From positions 1 to 64,000 of the forward strand of contig JBJXGR010000329.1 of NCBI GenBank assembly GCA_046160045.1: a stretch of DNA of 64,000 nt, read 5' to 3'. The notes beneath the pieces are model-generated. The model was not told where the DNA came from. It made no database searches and saw nothing but the letters and a program-made list of their open reading frames with translations. The translations under genes were made by a program, and so were the position numbers. The DNA is from CAZGUX01 sp046160045 (GTDB taxonomy: Bacteria; Acidobacteriota; Terriglobia; Bryobacterales; Bryobacteraceae). Of the stretch, positions 47,804 through 57,421 are shown piece by piece (position 1 is the first letter of the stretch; each line of letters starts with the position of its first letter).

Positions 47804-49156
47804 GTGCCGGTGATCGTCGAAGACGCCTCCGGATATCGGGGACACGCCGATCTTCTCTTCACGCCGGCTTCGGAAGCGGAACTCCTGGACGTGTTGCGGC
47901 GCGCCACCGCGGAACGGGTTCCCGTTACGGTGGCCGGCGCGGGCACGGGGGTGACGGGCGGGCGAGTCTCCTCGGGAGGCTGGCTGCTGTCGCTCGACCG
48001 GCTGAACCGCCTCGATATCGCCCGCGGGCACGCCGTCGTCGGCCCAGCCGTGCTGCTTCGTGATCTTCACGCCGCTGCCGCCGCAACCCGGCAGTTCTAC
48101 GCTCCGGATCCCACCGAGACGGCTGCCTCGCTCGGCGGGACCTTCGCCACCAACGCCAGCGGCTCGCGCAGCTTTCGATACGGCGACACGCGTCGGCATG
48201 TGCTGCGTCTCCGAGTCGCCCTCATGGACGGCAGTGTGCTGGACGTGCGGCGCGGCGACGCGATTGATTTCCCGGTCCCGGCGCTGCGGCTGCCCGATAC
48301 CACCAAGCACACCGCCGGGTACCCGCTCCGCCCCGGGATGGACTGGATCGATCTGTTTGTCGGATCGGAAGGCACTTTGGGTGTGATCCTCGAGGCCGGC
48401 GCGCGCCTGTTGCCCGCGCCGGCGGAATTACTTTCCGGCGTCGTGTTCTTTCCCGATGACGATCGTGCCATCGATGCCGTGGAAGCGTGGCGGTTTCATG
48501 ATCCACCCCGCATGCTCGAGTACCTCGACGAAGCGTCCCTCGGCTTGCTCCGTTCGCGCTACCCGGAGATTCCGGCGGCGGCTCGCGCGGCGCTACTGAT
48601 TGAAGACGATCGCCCGGCCGATCCCTGGCATGACCGGATTGATTCGTCCGGCGCCCTCCTCGATGACTCCTGGTTCGGAACCTCCGCGGGCGACCGCGAG
48701 CGGTTCCGGCGGTTTCGTCACTCGCTGCCGGAGTTGGTGAACGATCGCGTGCGCCGCCGTGGCTTCATGAAATTCGGCTCGGACTACGCCGTGCCTCTCG
48801 ACCGCAACCGCGACATGCTGCGAACTTATCATCAGGTGCTCAGCCGCGACTTTGCCGGCTCCTTCGTCCTGTTCGGCCACATCGGCGACGCCCATCTGCA
48901 CGCCAACATTCTGCCGTCAAACGATGACGATTGCCGCCGCGCGGCCGAGGCGATGCGCGAACTCGCCCGCCATGCCGTGGCTTTCGGCGGAACTGTCTCC
49001 GCGGAGCATGGTCTGGGCAAGCGCAAGGCTCACCTGCTCGAGCTCCAATACTCCCGCCACGAGATGGAAGCCATGATGGATGTCAAGCGCCGCCTGGATC
49101 CGAAATGGCTTCTGGGAAGGGACACGCTCTTCTCGGTACCGAAGGAGTTTCAATGA
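47804..49156 (+). CDS. FAD-linked oxidase, D-2-hydroxyacid dehydrogenase type
   Basis: This 450-residue protein has a PP-type FAD-binding domain (LLFTPASEAELLDVLRRA, VTVAGAGTGVTGGRVSSGG, ASLGGTFATNASGSRSFRYGDTRRHV, FVGSEGTLGVILEAGARLL) and a cap domain ending FGHIGDAHLHANILP with GTVSAEHGLGKRK. This GlcD/D-lactate dehydrogenase-like layout fits oxidation of a 2-hydroxyacid with FAD. The start is a GTG at 47804, 1 nt after the RNase J stop, so it is in the same operon. The partner Fe-S subunit GlcF is not encoded here. Confidence 0.9.
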   Translation: MPVIVEDASGYRGHADLLFTPASEAELLDVLRRATAERVPVTVAGAGTGVTGGRVSSGGWLLSLDRLNRLDIARGHAVVGPAVLLRDLHAAAAATRQFYAPDPTETAASLGGTFATNASGSRSFRYGDTRRHVLRLRVALMDGSVLDVRRGDAIDFPVPALRLPDTTKHTAGYPLRPGMDWIDLFVGSEGTLGVILEAGARLLPAPAELLSGVVFFPDDDRAIDAVEAWRFHDPPRMLEYLDEASLGLLRSRYPEIPAAARAALLIEDDRPADPWHDRIDSSGALLDDSWFGTSAGDRERFRRFRHSLPELVNDRVRRRGFMKFGSDYAVPLDRNRDMLRTYHQVLSRDFAGSFVLFGHIGDAHLHANILPSNDDDCRRAAEAMRELARHAVAFGGTVSAEHGLGKRKAHLLELQYSRHEMEAMMDVKRRLDPKWLLGRDTLFSVPKEFQ

Positions 49157-49410
49157 AGCGCGAAGCGGAGTTCTTCGGCGACGCCGAGATGGATCTGGTG
49201 TTCATCGCCAAACGCCTTCGTGACGCGTTGGCCCTGGAGAGCGCCCTCACCGAAAGTGGATTGGAGTACTACGTGGAGGCCGACCGCTATCGCGGCGGCG
49301 TCATCTTTCAGTCCGAACGCGTCGGCGCCTTCTTCTACGTGCTGCCGGCCGATCACGACAACGCCTGCGCTACCGTGCGGCGGCTGGGCTTTCATCCCTT
49401 TGAGCCGTGA
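49153..49410 (+). CDS. small hypothetical protein (DUF2007-like fold possible)
   Basis: This 85-residue protein starts at an ATG that overlaps the FAD-oxidase stop (ATGA). It reads MKREAEFFGDAEMDLVFIAK and continues with LRDALALESALTESGLEYYVEADRYRG and ADHDNACATVRRLGF. The αβ layout (helix ALALESALTESG followed by YYVEA strands and a closing DHDNACATVRRLGFHP) resembles small DUF2007-type domains that replace or bind a partner. Coupled translation suggests a role with the oxidase. The function is unknown. Confidence 0.7.
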   Translation: MKREAEFFGDAEMDLVFIAKRLRDALALESALTESGLEYYVEADRYRGGVIFQSERVGAFFYVLPADHDNACATVRRLGFHPFEP

Positions 49411-49411
49411 C

Positions 49412-50152
49412 CTACCGGTTCTTCAGCAGCCAGTTCAGCGAGTTGCGAATCAGCCGCTGCATCATCGGATGGCCGAGGGCCTGCGGGGTGTGGCCGGGCG
49501 CGAGATAAACAAACCGGCCCTGTCCCATCTCCCGCCACCAGCCGGCTTCCGACTGCAGGTTATCGGGCGCGATCGAGCGCAGCAGCAGGTGCTCGCGGTC
49601 CAGGTAGTACTTCACCGTGTGTTGTTCATCGAACATCGAGTAGTCCTCCACGCCCGAAGTGATGGGGTGGTTTTTGTCCTCGATGCGAACGGTGAAGACA
49701 TACGGCTTGGGGTGCCCGCCGTAATCGCCTCCGAAGAGCTTGTAATAGAGCCCGCCCGGAGGATAGATGCCTTGCGCGTTGTGCAGAGCCAGGAACCCGC
49801 CGCCGGAGTTGACGAAATCCCAAATGGCTTTCTGCTGGGCATCGGTCATCCACTTGACAGGCTCTTTGGCGTAACCGTTCGGCCAGTTCATGCCGTCGCG
49901 AAGAATCACCAGTAGCTCGAAGTTCTTGAGGTTGTCGGCGTTCAGTTCCTCCACGTTTTCGATGAACGTGACGGGGATGTTCTCGTGCATGAAAGCCGTC
50001 GCCAGGTTGTCCCGGATGTACACCGGGCTGTGATAGCGATCGCCGATCAGGGCCAGGGCGCGGGGACGCTTGGCGCTCATATACACACGCGACGTGTTTT
50101 GCGCCGGCAGCAGGAAAGCCGCCAGCAGGAAGACCAGAGATAAGTTCCGCAC
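49412..50152 (-). CDS. ThuA-like secreted protein
   Basis: This 246-residue protein has a signal peptide (MRNLSLVFLLAAFLLPAQ) and a ThuA (trehalose utilisation) domain: a glutamine-amidotransferase-like fold with ALALIGDRYHSPVYIRDNL, NLKNFELLVILRDG, SGGGFLALHNAQG, and EDYSMFDEQHTVKYYL. The family appears widely in sugar-metabolism loci of Acidobacteria and Planctomycetes. It probably acts in the periplasm on carbohydrate-related substrates. It is convergent with the small gene at 49153-49410. Confidence 0.85.
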   Translation of the reverse strand: MRNLSLVFLLAAFLLPAQNTSRVYMSAKRPRALALIGDRYHSPVYIRDNLATAFMHENIPVTFIENVEELNADNLKNFELLVILRDGMNWPNGYAKEPVKWMTDAQQKAIWDFVNSGGGFLALHNAQGIYPPGGLYYKLFGGDYGGHPKPYVFTVRIEDKNHPITSGVEDYSMFDEQHTVKYYLDREHLLLRSIAPDNLQSEAGWWREMGQGRFVYLAPGHTPQALGHPMMQRLIRNSLNWLLKNR

Positions 50153-50172
50153 TACGCCTGAGTCTACTTAAG

Positions 50173-51327
50173 ATGAAAGAGGTGCCGCAAGTACGAGGGG
50201 TGACGTTCGAGGTGATCGCCGAATGCGCGGAAACGCGGGCCCGCGCCGGTATCCTGCATACCGGACATGGCGATGTCGAGACACCGGCCTTCATGCCCGT
50301 GGGAACCCAGGCGACGGTCAAGGGACTGACGCAGCGGGACCTGTGGAGGGATCTCGGGGCGACAATCGTACTCGCCAACACGTATCACCTCTACCTGCGC
50401 CCCGGGCATGAGACCATCGCGCGGTTGGGCGGTCTGCACCGGTTCATGTCCTGGCCCGGCGCGATCCTGACGGATTCCGGCGGTTTTCAGGTCTTCAGCC
50501 TCTCGGGGCTGCGGAAGATCACGGACGAGGGTGTGATCTTCAACTCGCACCTGAACGGGGACGCTCACCAGTTCACTCCCCAGTCGACGGTGGACGTCCA
50601 ACTGGCCTATGGCAGCGACATCCTGATGGTGCTCGACGAGTGCCCCGAGTACCCCGTAAGCCACGAATCCGCCCGCGTGTCCATGCAACGCACCGTGGCT
50701 TGGGCGGAGACGGCGTACCGGCACTTTCGATCGCGGCGGGAGGCGCTCTCGACCCGTCACTCCCTGTTCCCCATCGTCCAGGGGTCGATGTTCGCCGACC
50801 TGCGGAAAGATTGCACAGTGCGGCTGCGGGAGTTGGACGCGGATGGCTACGCGATCGGCGGCCTCTCGGTCGGAGAGCCTCGGCCGCTGAGTCTGGAGAT
50901 GGTTGAGGTCACCGAACCGTTGCTACCTCCAGACCGCCCGCGTTACGCAATGGGCGTCGGCATGCCCGAAGAGCTTCCGGAGTATGTCGCTCGCGGTATC
51001 GACATGATGGACTGTGTGTTACCGACGCGGAACGCTCGTAACGGGTACCTGTTCACGTCGCGGGGCCGGGTAATCATCAAGCACTCCAGATACAAGGAAG
51101 ACGCTTCCGCCCTCGATCCGGATTGCCACTGCGAGACCTGCCGGAATTACTCCAAAGCCTATCTTCGCCATTTGTTCCAGGCGGGAGAAATCCTCTTTTC
51201 CTCTTTGGCCACCCGACACAATCTGTCACGCTATCTTGACATCATGCGGGAGATGCGGGAATCTATCATTTTGGGCAAATTCCCCCAATATCTTAAGTCT
51301 GTGCGTGGGACGCCGGTCGAGGTGTAG
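50173..51327 (+). CDS. tgt: tRNA-guanine transglycosylase
   Basis: This 384-residue enzyme exchanges guanine 34 for preQ1 in queuosine synthesis. Catalytic Asp residues lie in LTDSGGFQVFSLS and in MMDCVLPTRNARNGYLFT. Zinc ligands are Cys/His in DPDCHCETCRNYSKAYLRHLF. Other marks are MPVGTQATVKGLTQRDL, DIVQ-like PIVQGSMFADLR and YAIGGLSVGEP. It is followed by yajC, secD and secF, an order found in many bacteria. The ATG at 50173 has a weak site. Confidence 0.96.
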   Translation: MKEVPQVRGVTFEVIAECAETRARAGILHTGHGDVETPAFMPVGTQATVKGLTQRDLWRDLGATIVLANTYHLYLRPGHETIARLGGLHRFMSWPGAILTDSGGFQVFSLSGLRKITDEGVIFNSHLNGDAHQFTPQSTVDVQLAYGSDILMVLDECPEYPVSHESARVSMQRTVAWAETAYRHFRSRREALSTRHSLFPIVQGSMFADLRKDCTVRLRELDADGYAIGGLSVGEPRPLSLEMVEVTEPLLPPDRPRYAMGVGMPEELPEYVARGIDMMDCVLPTRNARNGYLFTSRGRVIIKHSRYKEDASALDPDCHCETCRNYSKAYLRHLFQAGEILFSSLATRHNLSRYLDIMREMRESIILGKFPQYLKSVRGTPVEV

Positions 51328-51379
51328 ACCGTTCCCGAGTCCGAACTCCCTGAACACTGACATCCGAAGAGGCCGCGAA

Positions 51380-51688
51380 GTGACAGCCGCCCTGCTCCTC
51401 CAAAGTACGCCGAATCCCGCACTCAGCTTTCTGCCGGTAGTCCTCATTTTTGCCATCTTCTACCTGCTCGTGTTTCTGCCCATGCAGAGACAGAAAAAAG
51501 CGCAGCAGAAGATGCTCTCCGAGTTGCAGAGCGGCAGCGTCGTCGTCACCAGTGGTGGCATCATAGGAACCATCGTGTCGGTCAGCGACGATGACACCCT
51601 GGTTGTGCGGGTCAAGCCCGATGGGGTAAAACTACAGATTGCGCGCAGTTCGGTATCGAGCCTGATGGGTCCCAAGGAGCCGAAGTAG
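51380..51688 (+). CDS. yajC: preprotein translocase subunit YajC
   Basis: This 102-residue single-pass inner-membrane protein starts at a GTG at 51380, with AGAGG 7 nt upstream. The helix LSFLPVVLIFAIFYLLVFLPMQ is followed by the family motif RQKKAQQKMLSELQSGSVVVTSGGIIGTIVSV. It associates with SecDF to aid protein export. It lies 57 bp before secD. Confidence 0.93.
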   Translation: MTAALLLQSTPNPALSFLPVVLIFAIFYLLVFLPMQRQKKAQQKMLSELQSGSVVVTSGGIIGTIVSVSDDDTLVVRVKPDGVKLQIARSSVSSLMGPKEPK

Positions 51689-51745
51689 CGCGGTAGAATC
51701 GAGACATCTCCGCTCCCCGGGCAACTCGAAGCAGGAAGAAAATCC

Positions 51746-53362
51746 ATGCAGAAGAATCTGACGACGAAGACGATCATTATCATCGCCACGGTTCTGCTGT
51801 GTCTTTTTGGAATCTTCGGGATTCCTAAGAGCGGCGCCGACGTGAAGAAGAACCTGGAGAAGAACATTCGCCTGGGCCTGGACCTGAGAGGCGGCAGCCA
51901 CCTGATCCTGCAGGTTCAGGTTCAGGATGCCATCAAGGGGGAGGCGGACAATCTGATCGAGCGCTTGAAGGACGAACTGAAGCGCCTGAACATCGATTAC
52001 GCCTCAATGGACCGCAACGACCCGCAGGGCGTTGAGCAGGCCGATTCGATCCAGGTCAATGTCAAGGGTGTGCCTCCACAGCGGACCAGCGAGTTCCGCG
52101 GTCTGATCAACGAGCGCTTTAATGCGTGGCTGCTGACCCCGGAAAACTCCACCGACTACAAGCTGACCCTGCGGCCCACCGAACTGATCGCCTTAAAGCG
52201 GGAGACCGTCGATCGGTCCATTCAGACCATCGGCACAAGAATTAACAATCTCGGCCTCACCGAGCCGATCGTGCAGCAGCATGGACGCGCCGACGCGGAG
52301 TTCGAGATCATGGTCCAGTTGCCGGGGGTCGACGATCCTGCCAGGGTGAAAGAGATCATCGGAACGGCGGCCGTTCTGGGGATTCACGAAGTGAAGGATG
52401 GCCCGTTCGGCAACGAACAGGACGCCCGCGCCAAGCACGGCGGCGTCTTGCCCGTGGGAACCAGGCTGATGAAGGAATTGTCGCGGGGCGGCGGGGGCGA
52501 GTCCTGGTACCTGGTGACCCGGACTGCGCTTGTCACCGGCCGCGATCTGCGCAATGCGCGGGCCGGGCAGGACGAATTTCGTAAATGGGAAACCTCTTTT
52601 ACGCTGAGTCCCGATGCCGGAAAGCGGTTCGGCCGCCACACCGAATCGAACGTGGGCAACCGCCTGGGGGTTGCGCTGGACGCCCAGTTGATCAGCGTGG
52701 CGACGATTCAAAGCCGCATTGAGGACTCCGGACGGATCACCAATCTGGGCAGCGAGACGGAGGCGTCCAACCTGGCGCAGTACCTCCGCTCGGGATCGCT
52801 GCCGGCCGGGATTGTGTACAGCGAGGAACGGTCGGTCGGCCCGTCGCTGGGCGCCGATTCCATCCGGCAGGGGCTCATTGCCGGTATCGTCGGACTGACG
52901 GCCGTCATCCTCATGATGCTCTTCTATTACAGGGCGAGCGGCGTCAATGCCGTGCTCGCTCTCATTCTCAATACGGTCCTCCTGATGGCGGCCTTGGGCT
53001 ACTTCGGGGCGGTTCTGACGCTGCCAGGCATCGCCGGCGTGATTCTGACCATTGGTATGGCGGTCGATAGCAACGTCCTGATCTTTGAGCGCATCAAGGA
53101 AGAACTGCGCGCGGGAAAGACCGTCGTGTCGGCGATCGACGCGGGTTTCAGCAAGGCCTTCCTCACGATCATCGACACCCACGTGACGACGATTGTCTCG
53201 TGCGCATTCCTGTTCATCTTCGGAACGGGACCGGTTCGGGGGTTTGCCGTTACCCTCGTCATCGGCTTGATTGCCAACGTGTTCACCGCGGTCTTCGTGT
53301 CGCGGGTGATCTTCGACTACCAGATGGTCGGCAAGCGGCAGTTGACGGAATTGAGTATTTGA
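51746..53362 (+). CDS. secD: protein translocase subunit SecD
   Basis: This 538-residue inner-membrane protein uses proton motive force to pull secreted proteins through SecYEG. One helix near the N-terminus (TTKTIIIIATVLLCLFGIFG) precedes LGLDLRGGSHLILQVQ, the large periplasmic P1 head and then five helices. Conserved sites are GLTEPIVQQHG, the GVALDAQLIS loop, and GMAVDSNVLIFERIKEE in the last helix pair. SecF follows as a separate gene. Confidence 0.96.
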   Translation: MQKNLTTKTIIIIATVLLCLFGIFGIPKSGADVKKNLEKNIRLGLDLRGGSHLILQVQVQDAIKGEADNLIERLKDELKRLNIDYASMDRNDPQGVEQADSIQVNVKGVPPQRTSEFRGLINERFNAWLLTPENSTDYKLTLRPTELIALKRETVDRSIQTIGTRINNLGLTEPIVQQHGRADAEFEIMVQLPGVDDPARVKEIIGTAAVLGIHEVKDGPFGNEQDARAKHGGVLPVGTRLMKELSRGGGGESWYLVTRTALVTGRDLRNARAGQDEFRKWETSFTLSPDAGKRFGRHTESNVGNRLGVALDAQLISVATIQSRIEDSGRITNLGSETEASNLAQYLRSGSLPAGIVYSEERSVGPSLGADSIRQGLIAGIVGLTAVILMMLFYYRASGVNAVLALILNTVLLMAALGYFGAVLTLPGIAGVILTIGMAVDSNVLIFERIKEELRAGKTVVSAIDAGFSKAFLTIIDTHVTTIVSCAFLFIFGTGPVRGFAVTLVIGLIANVFTAVFVSRVIFDYQMVGKRQLTELSI

Positions 53363-53499
53363 GTACCAGGGGGCGCCCGCGGCGGTCAAAATCGGTGTAC
53401 AATACCGAACTGTCCCAGAAAGGCCGGCGGTTCCCCCCAGGGAACAAAGTGGAAAGAGTTGGTGTCTAGGGTATCGGGCACCAGCAGCTACGGGATTCG

Positions 53500-54735
53500 A
53501 TGGAGTTATTCAAAGACACAAACTTCGATTTTCTCGGGAAGAAGTGGCCCTTCATCATCGCCTCGCTGGTGCTGACGGCCGCTGGGTTGGGGAGTATTGC
53601 CATGAAAGGCGGCATCAAGTGGGGGATTGACTTCACCGGCGGCGCCCTGATGTACGTGCGCTTCTCCGGTCCTCCTCCCGTCGCCCAGATCCGGTCCGCA
53701 CTGGCCAAAACCATCGCCGGCGATATCACCGTCCAGGGCCTCACCGACGGTAACAATGAAGTAATCATCGGTACCGAGTTGAAGGACGAGCGTGAACTCG
53801 ATGCGACGCGGCGCAAAATGCTCCAGACGCTCGAGACGACCTTTGCTAAGTCGCCAGGCGGCCAGTTGGACTTTACAAATGCCAGCCAGGACGCCCTGAT
53901 CACCAGGCTGCGGGAGCCGCTTCAGAAAGCGGGCGCCCAGTTGGACGACCAGAAATTGCAGCAACTGGTGAAGGACATCCTGGACTTTCGCAACCAGCCT
54001 CCCCGTTCAGGTCTGATCACCGGCTTCGACCAGCTGTCCGGTGTCCCGGGTGTGACTCCCGCCGTCCTGGCAACCCTCAAGCAGGAGTGTTTCCTGGCGC
54101 CGTTCGCCATCCGTCAGGTGGAGATCGTCGGTCCCAAGGTCGCTCGCGACCTGCGCACCCAGGCGGTCAACGCGACGCTGCTTGCGCTCGGCGGCATGCT
54201 GGTGTACATTGCTTTTCGGTTCGAGTGGATTTACGGAGTGGCCGCCGTGATCGCCGTGTTCCACGACGTCCTCATCACCGTTGGGCTGTTTTCCATCTTT
54301 GATAAGGAGGTCTCCCTGACGGTCATCGCGGCGCTGTTGACGCTGGTCGGCTATTCCATGAACGACACGATCGTGATCTTTGATCGTATCCGGGAGAACC
54401 TGAAGCTGCTGCGCCGGGAGAAGCTGGAATCGATCATCAACAAAAGCGTGAATCAGACGCTGAGCCGGACCGCCTTGACGTCGGGCTTGACGTTCCTTAC
54501 GGTCCTGGCGCTTTGGCTGTTCGGCGGTCCGGTCCTGAACGGCTTTTCGTTCGCGATGGTGGTTGGCATCCTGATCGGAACGTATTCGTCGGTCTTTGTC
54601 GCAAGCCCGATTGTGGTGGGTTGGCAGAATTACTTCGAGGCGCGTAAGCGAGGAGGAAAGTCGGCTCCGGTGCCGGCGGCCAGGGTCTCGGCCGTCAAAC
54701 CGCAGGAGAAGACTTTGGCGAAGAAGGCAAAGTAA
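53500..54735 (+). CDS. secF: protein translocase subunit SecF
   Basis: This 411-residue partner of SecD shows the helix FIIASLVLTAAGLGSI, the family motif KWGIDFTGGALMYVRF, a periplasmic part, and the C-terminal helices with YSMNDTIVIFDRIRENL. It is longer than a usual SecF (about 300) because the periplasmic segment between residues 100 and 200 contains an extra helical stretch (LDDQKLQQLVKDILDF). It starts 137 bp after secD. Confidence 0.95.
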   Translation: MELFKDTNFDFLGKKWPFIIASLVLTAAGLGSIAMKGGIKWGIDFTGGALMYVRFSGPPPVAQIRSALAKTIAGDITVQGLTDGNNEVIIGTELKDERELDATRRKMLQTLETTFAKSPGGQLDFTNASQDALITRLREPLQKAGAQLDDQKLQQLVKDILDFRNQPPRSGLITGFDQLSGVPGVTPAVLATLKQECFLAPFAIRQVEIVGPKVARDLRTQAVNATLLALGGMLVYIAFRFEWIYGVAAVIAVFHDVLITVGLFSIFDKEVSLTVIAALLTLVGYSMNDTIVIFDRIRENLKLLRREKLESIINKSVNQTLSRTALTSGLTFLTVLALWLFGGPVLNGFSFAMVVGILIGTYSSVFVASPIVVGWQNYFEARKRGGKSAPVPAARVSAVKPQEKTLAKKAK

Positions 54736-54772
54736 ACCGCGGTCGTCAGGCCGCTCCAAGTGAGGACGGGTT

Positions 54773-55540
54773 ATGTTTGAGCAGACGTTCGTAGACGGGG
54801 TAGGAAAGACGAACACGCCGTGGACGATCATGGTGTCGTTCCTCGGGCAAATGGGACTGATTGGCGTGATGATCCTGATTCCGCTGATCTTTACGGAAAC
54901 ACTTAAGATCAACCAGTTAAGTGCGGTCTTTCTGGCGCCGCCGCCTCCACCGCCGCCGCCGCCGCCCCCACCGGCCGCTCCGGTGAAAGTGGTGAAGGTG
55001 ATTCCCCGTCAGTTTGACGCGGGCAAATTGCTGCAGCCAAAACAGATTCCTAAAGATATCGCGATGATCAAGGAAGAGGAACTTCCTCCCGCTTCCGGCG
55101 TGCAGGGCGTAGTCGGTGGCGTTCCGGGTGGCGTTCCCGGAGGCGTTACCGGCGGCGTGATTGGCGGCATTATCGGCGGACTGCCGTCCGCGGCCCCGCC
55201 GCCTCCTCCCCCTCCGGTCAAGACCGAAGCGCCCAAGCCGGCCGCCCCGCAGCGTATCCGCGTGGGCGGTAATGTGCAAAGCGCGAAGTTAGTCCGATCG
55301 CCCAAACCACTTTATCCGCCGTTGGCGAAACAGGCCCGCATTCAGGGAACGGTCCGGCTGAATGCGATCATCGGCAAAGACGGCACGATTCAGAACCTCC
55401 AGGCCGCGAGCGGGCACCCTCTGTTGGTTCCCTCCGCGATGGACGCCGTTCGGCAGTGGCTGTACCAGCCCACCTTGCTCAATGGCGAACCCGTGGAGGT
55501 CGTTACCGTGATTGATGTCAACTTTACGTTGAGTCAGTAG
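54773..55540 (+). CDS. tonB: energy transducer TonB
   Basis: This 255-residue protein carries energy from the inner membrane to outer-membrane receptors. One transmembrane helix (about residues 20-42) is followed by a run of twelve prolines, a Gly/Val-rich segment (VVGGVPGGVPGGVTGG), a second Pro run, and the C-terminal TonB domain (SPKPLYPPLAKQARIQGTVRLNAIIGKDG, VPSAMDAVRQWLYQPTLLNGEPV). It precedes exbB and two exbD genes in one operon. Confidence 0.93.
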   Translation: MFEQTFVDGVGKTNTPWTIMVSFLGQMGLIGVMILIPLIFTETLKINQLSAVFLAPPPPPPPPPPPPAAPVKVVKVIPRQFDAGKLLQPKQIPKDIAMIKEEELPPASGVQGVVGGVPGGVPGGVTGGVIGGIIGGLPSAAPPPPPPPVKTEAPKPAAPQRIRVGGNVQSAKLVRSPKPLYPPLAKQARIQGTVRLNAIIGKDGTIQNLQAASGHPLLVPSAMDAVRQWLYQPTLLNGEPVEVVTVIDVNFTLSQ

Positions 55541-55608
55541 TTCCAGGGCCGCGGGTCATTCCGCACTTGCGGCCCTAGTCAGTAAATCAACTCGCAGGAG
55601 ATTGGAGA

Positions 55609-56355
55609 ATGCTTTTCTTACAGGTTCAGTTGTGGTCGTTTCTGTTTATGCTCCAGGAGGGGGCTGCGGTCGGATGGGACCCTCGCTCTCTTTGGAACCA
55701 GATGGGCTGGATGGCCAAAGCAGTCGTCGTCATTCTGTTTCTGATGTCGGCTTGGTCCATCGGCGTGATGATTGATCGTCTGCTGGCATTCAGTGCGGCG
55801 CGCAAGCAGTCGCGAGCTTTTGCCCCAGCAGTCGCCGGCGCTCTTCGCGAGGGCCGGTTGGATGAAGCGATCAAGATTGCCGATCGCTTCAAGAAGAGCC
55901 ACTTGGCGAAAGTCGTCGTGGCCGGGTTACAGGAGTTCCAGGCGCACCAGATGAGCAATGACATCTCGGGTGAAGAGATCGAGGCTTCGAAGCGCGCCCT
56001 GGAGCGCGCCGAAGCGATCGTGCAGGCTGAATTGAAGCGTGGAACCCCAAGCTTGGCGACCATCGGATCCACGGGTCCGTTCGTCGGTCTGTTCGGCACC
56101 ACGGTCGGCATCATCAACGCCTTCAAGGGCATCTCGACGGAGAAGTCGACCGGCCTTGGTGCGGTTGCCGGCGGTATTTCCGAAGCCCTCGTGACGACCG
56201 CTATCGGTTTGTTCGTCGCCATTCCCGCGGTCTGGATGTACAACTACTTCACCGGACGCGTGGAGTCGTTCACGGTCGAGATGGATAACTCCAGCTCCGA
56301 GCTGATCGACTACTTCATCAAGCGTTCGCAGCAGAAGCAGGGGGCGCGCAAGTAA
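55609..56355 (+). CDS. exbB: MotA/TolQ/ExbB proton channel family protein
   Basis: This 248-residue inner-membrane protein has three transmembrane helices. The first is near residues 30-50, AKAVVVILFLMSAWSIGVMI. The others lie in ATIGSTGPFVGLFGTTVGIINAFKGI and ISEALVTTAIGLFVAIPAVWMYNYF. The TolQ/ExbB signature residues GLFGTVxGI and the Thr/Gly-rich helix are present. With ExbD it forms the proton-driven motor that energises TonB. Confidence 0.94.
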   Translation: MLFLQVQLWSFLFMLQEGAAVGWDPRSLWNQMGWMAKAVVVILFLMSAWSIGVMIDRLLAFSAARKQSRAFAPAVAGALREGRLDEAIKIADRFKKSHLAKVVVAGLQEFQAHQMSNDISGEEIEASKRALERAEAIVQAELKRGTPSLATIGSTGPFVGLFGTTVGIINAFKGISTEKSTGLGAVAGGISEALVTTAIGLFVAIPAVWMYNYFTGRVESFTVEMDNSSSELIDYFIKRSQQKQGARK

Positions 56356-56457
56356 GTTTGCGATCGAGATCGATTCCGGCGAGTTGATTGAGGGGCGGGC
56401 CAGCCCAACGGTTCGGCCCGCTGCTCAGGCGAAAACCCCCGGTTCGAGGAGGGTGAG

Positions 56458-56922
56458 ATGGCAAAGAAAGGTAGTGTTCCCGTCGTAGTCTCCGAGATCA
56501 ACGTCACCCCCATGGTCGACGTGATGCTCGTTCTGCTGATCATCTTCATGGTCATCACGCCGATGTTGTCAAAAGGCAAGACTGTGGATATGGTCCGCAC
56601 AAGGAACCCCATTGCCATGCAGGCCGCCGACAAGGAAGACGCGGTGGTTGTGGCGGTGACTCGCGACGGGAAAGTCTTTTTGGGCAACACGCAGACGATG
56701 CCTGACCAGCTTCCGGCCAAGGTGCGGGACTTGCTCACCAACCGGCTGGATAAAACCTGCTATGTCAAGTCCGACTCCCGTGCCAAGTACGAAGTCGTGG
56801 TCGATGTGGTCAACAACATGCGAGCAGCCGGAGTTGACCAACTCGGATTGCTGACGGAACAGGTTCAGGACAGGAGCACGGCAGCCGCCGACGAAGCCGC
56901 CAAGAAGAAGAAGGAGGAGTAG
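56458..56922 (+). CDS. exbD: ExbD/TolR biopolymer transport protein
   Basis: This 154-residue protein has one N-terminal helix with the proton-carrying Asp in INVTPMVDVMLVLLIIFMV and a periplasmic domain (VVVAVTRDGKVFLGN). It has a charged C-terminus (AADEAAKKKKEE). It is the first of two ExbD paralogues in the operon. Confidence 0.93.
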   Translation: MAKKGSVPVVVSEINVTPMVDVMLVLLIIFMVITPMLSKGKTVDMVRTRNPIAMQAADKEDAVVVAVTRDGKVFLGNTQTMPDQLPAKVRDLLTNRLDKTCYVKSDSRAKYEVVVDVVNNMRAAGVDQLGLLTEQVQDRSTAAADEAAKKKKEE

Positions 56923-56998
56923 GCGCGGCGGTCCGGCGGGGAAATGGCGCTCGAACCCAAATGAGCGGGCGCATCTGGCAAAAAAAGGAGTACTTCTT

Positions 56999-57421
56999 AT
57001 GTCAATGGCAGTTGGCGGGACCGGCGGCCCCAAATCAGATATCAACATGACGCCGATGATCGACATTCTGCTGGTTTTGATCATCATCTTCATGGTCATT
57101 ACGCCTTTGACCCCGAAGGGTCTGGAAACCTTGGTTCCGCAGCCGCCGCCGCCGAATCAACAGGCGGAGCAGGATCAGCGGACCGTGGTCGTGGTCATCA
57201 ACAAGGACAAGTCGATGATGATCAATACCGAGCCCACCACTTTGGACACGATGGGCAAGCGGCTCGAAGATATTTTCAAAACCCGCGCCGAGCGCGTGAT
57301 GTTTGTCAAGGGTGATCCCGACCTCGAGTTTGAGTCGGTCGCGAAAGTCATCGATGTCGCGAAGGGGGTGGGTATGGACAAGGTCGGCCTGATGACCCCA
57401 TTGATGGAGGCTGGCCAGTAA
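56999..57421 (+). CDS. exbD: ExbD/TolR biopolymer transport protein, second copy
   Basis: This 140-residue ExbD paralogue has the helix INMTPMIDILLVLIIIFMV with the conserved Asp, then a Pro-rich linker (VPQPPPPNQQAEQ) and a periplasmic domain. It starts after an AAAAGGAG site with 5-9 nt spacing. Its stop overlaps the ATG of the following TPR lipoprotein gene by 1 nt. Two ExbDs in one operon may assemble as a heteromeric stator. Confidence 0.93.
   Translation: MSMAVGGTGGPKSDINMTPMIDILLVLIIIFMVITPLTPKGLETLVPQPPPPNQQAEQDQRTVVVVINKDKSMMINTEPTTLDTMGKRLEDIFKTRAERVMFVKGDPDLEFESVAKVIDVAKGVGMDKVGLMTPLMEAGQ

Noticed and set aside
53363..53499. Attenuator or second promoter between secD and secF
   Set aside because: A 6-bp GTTCCC/GGGAAC hairpin and a TACAAT-like box are present, but both are too weak to call.
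54938..54975. Tandem repeat in the tonB gene
   Set aside because: It is the codon-level trace of a polyproline run in the linker of TonB and needs no other explanation.
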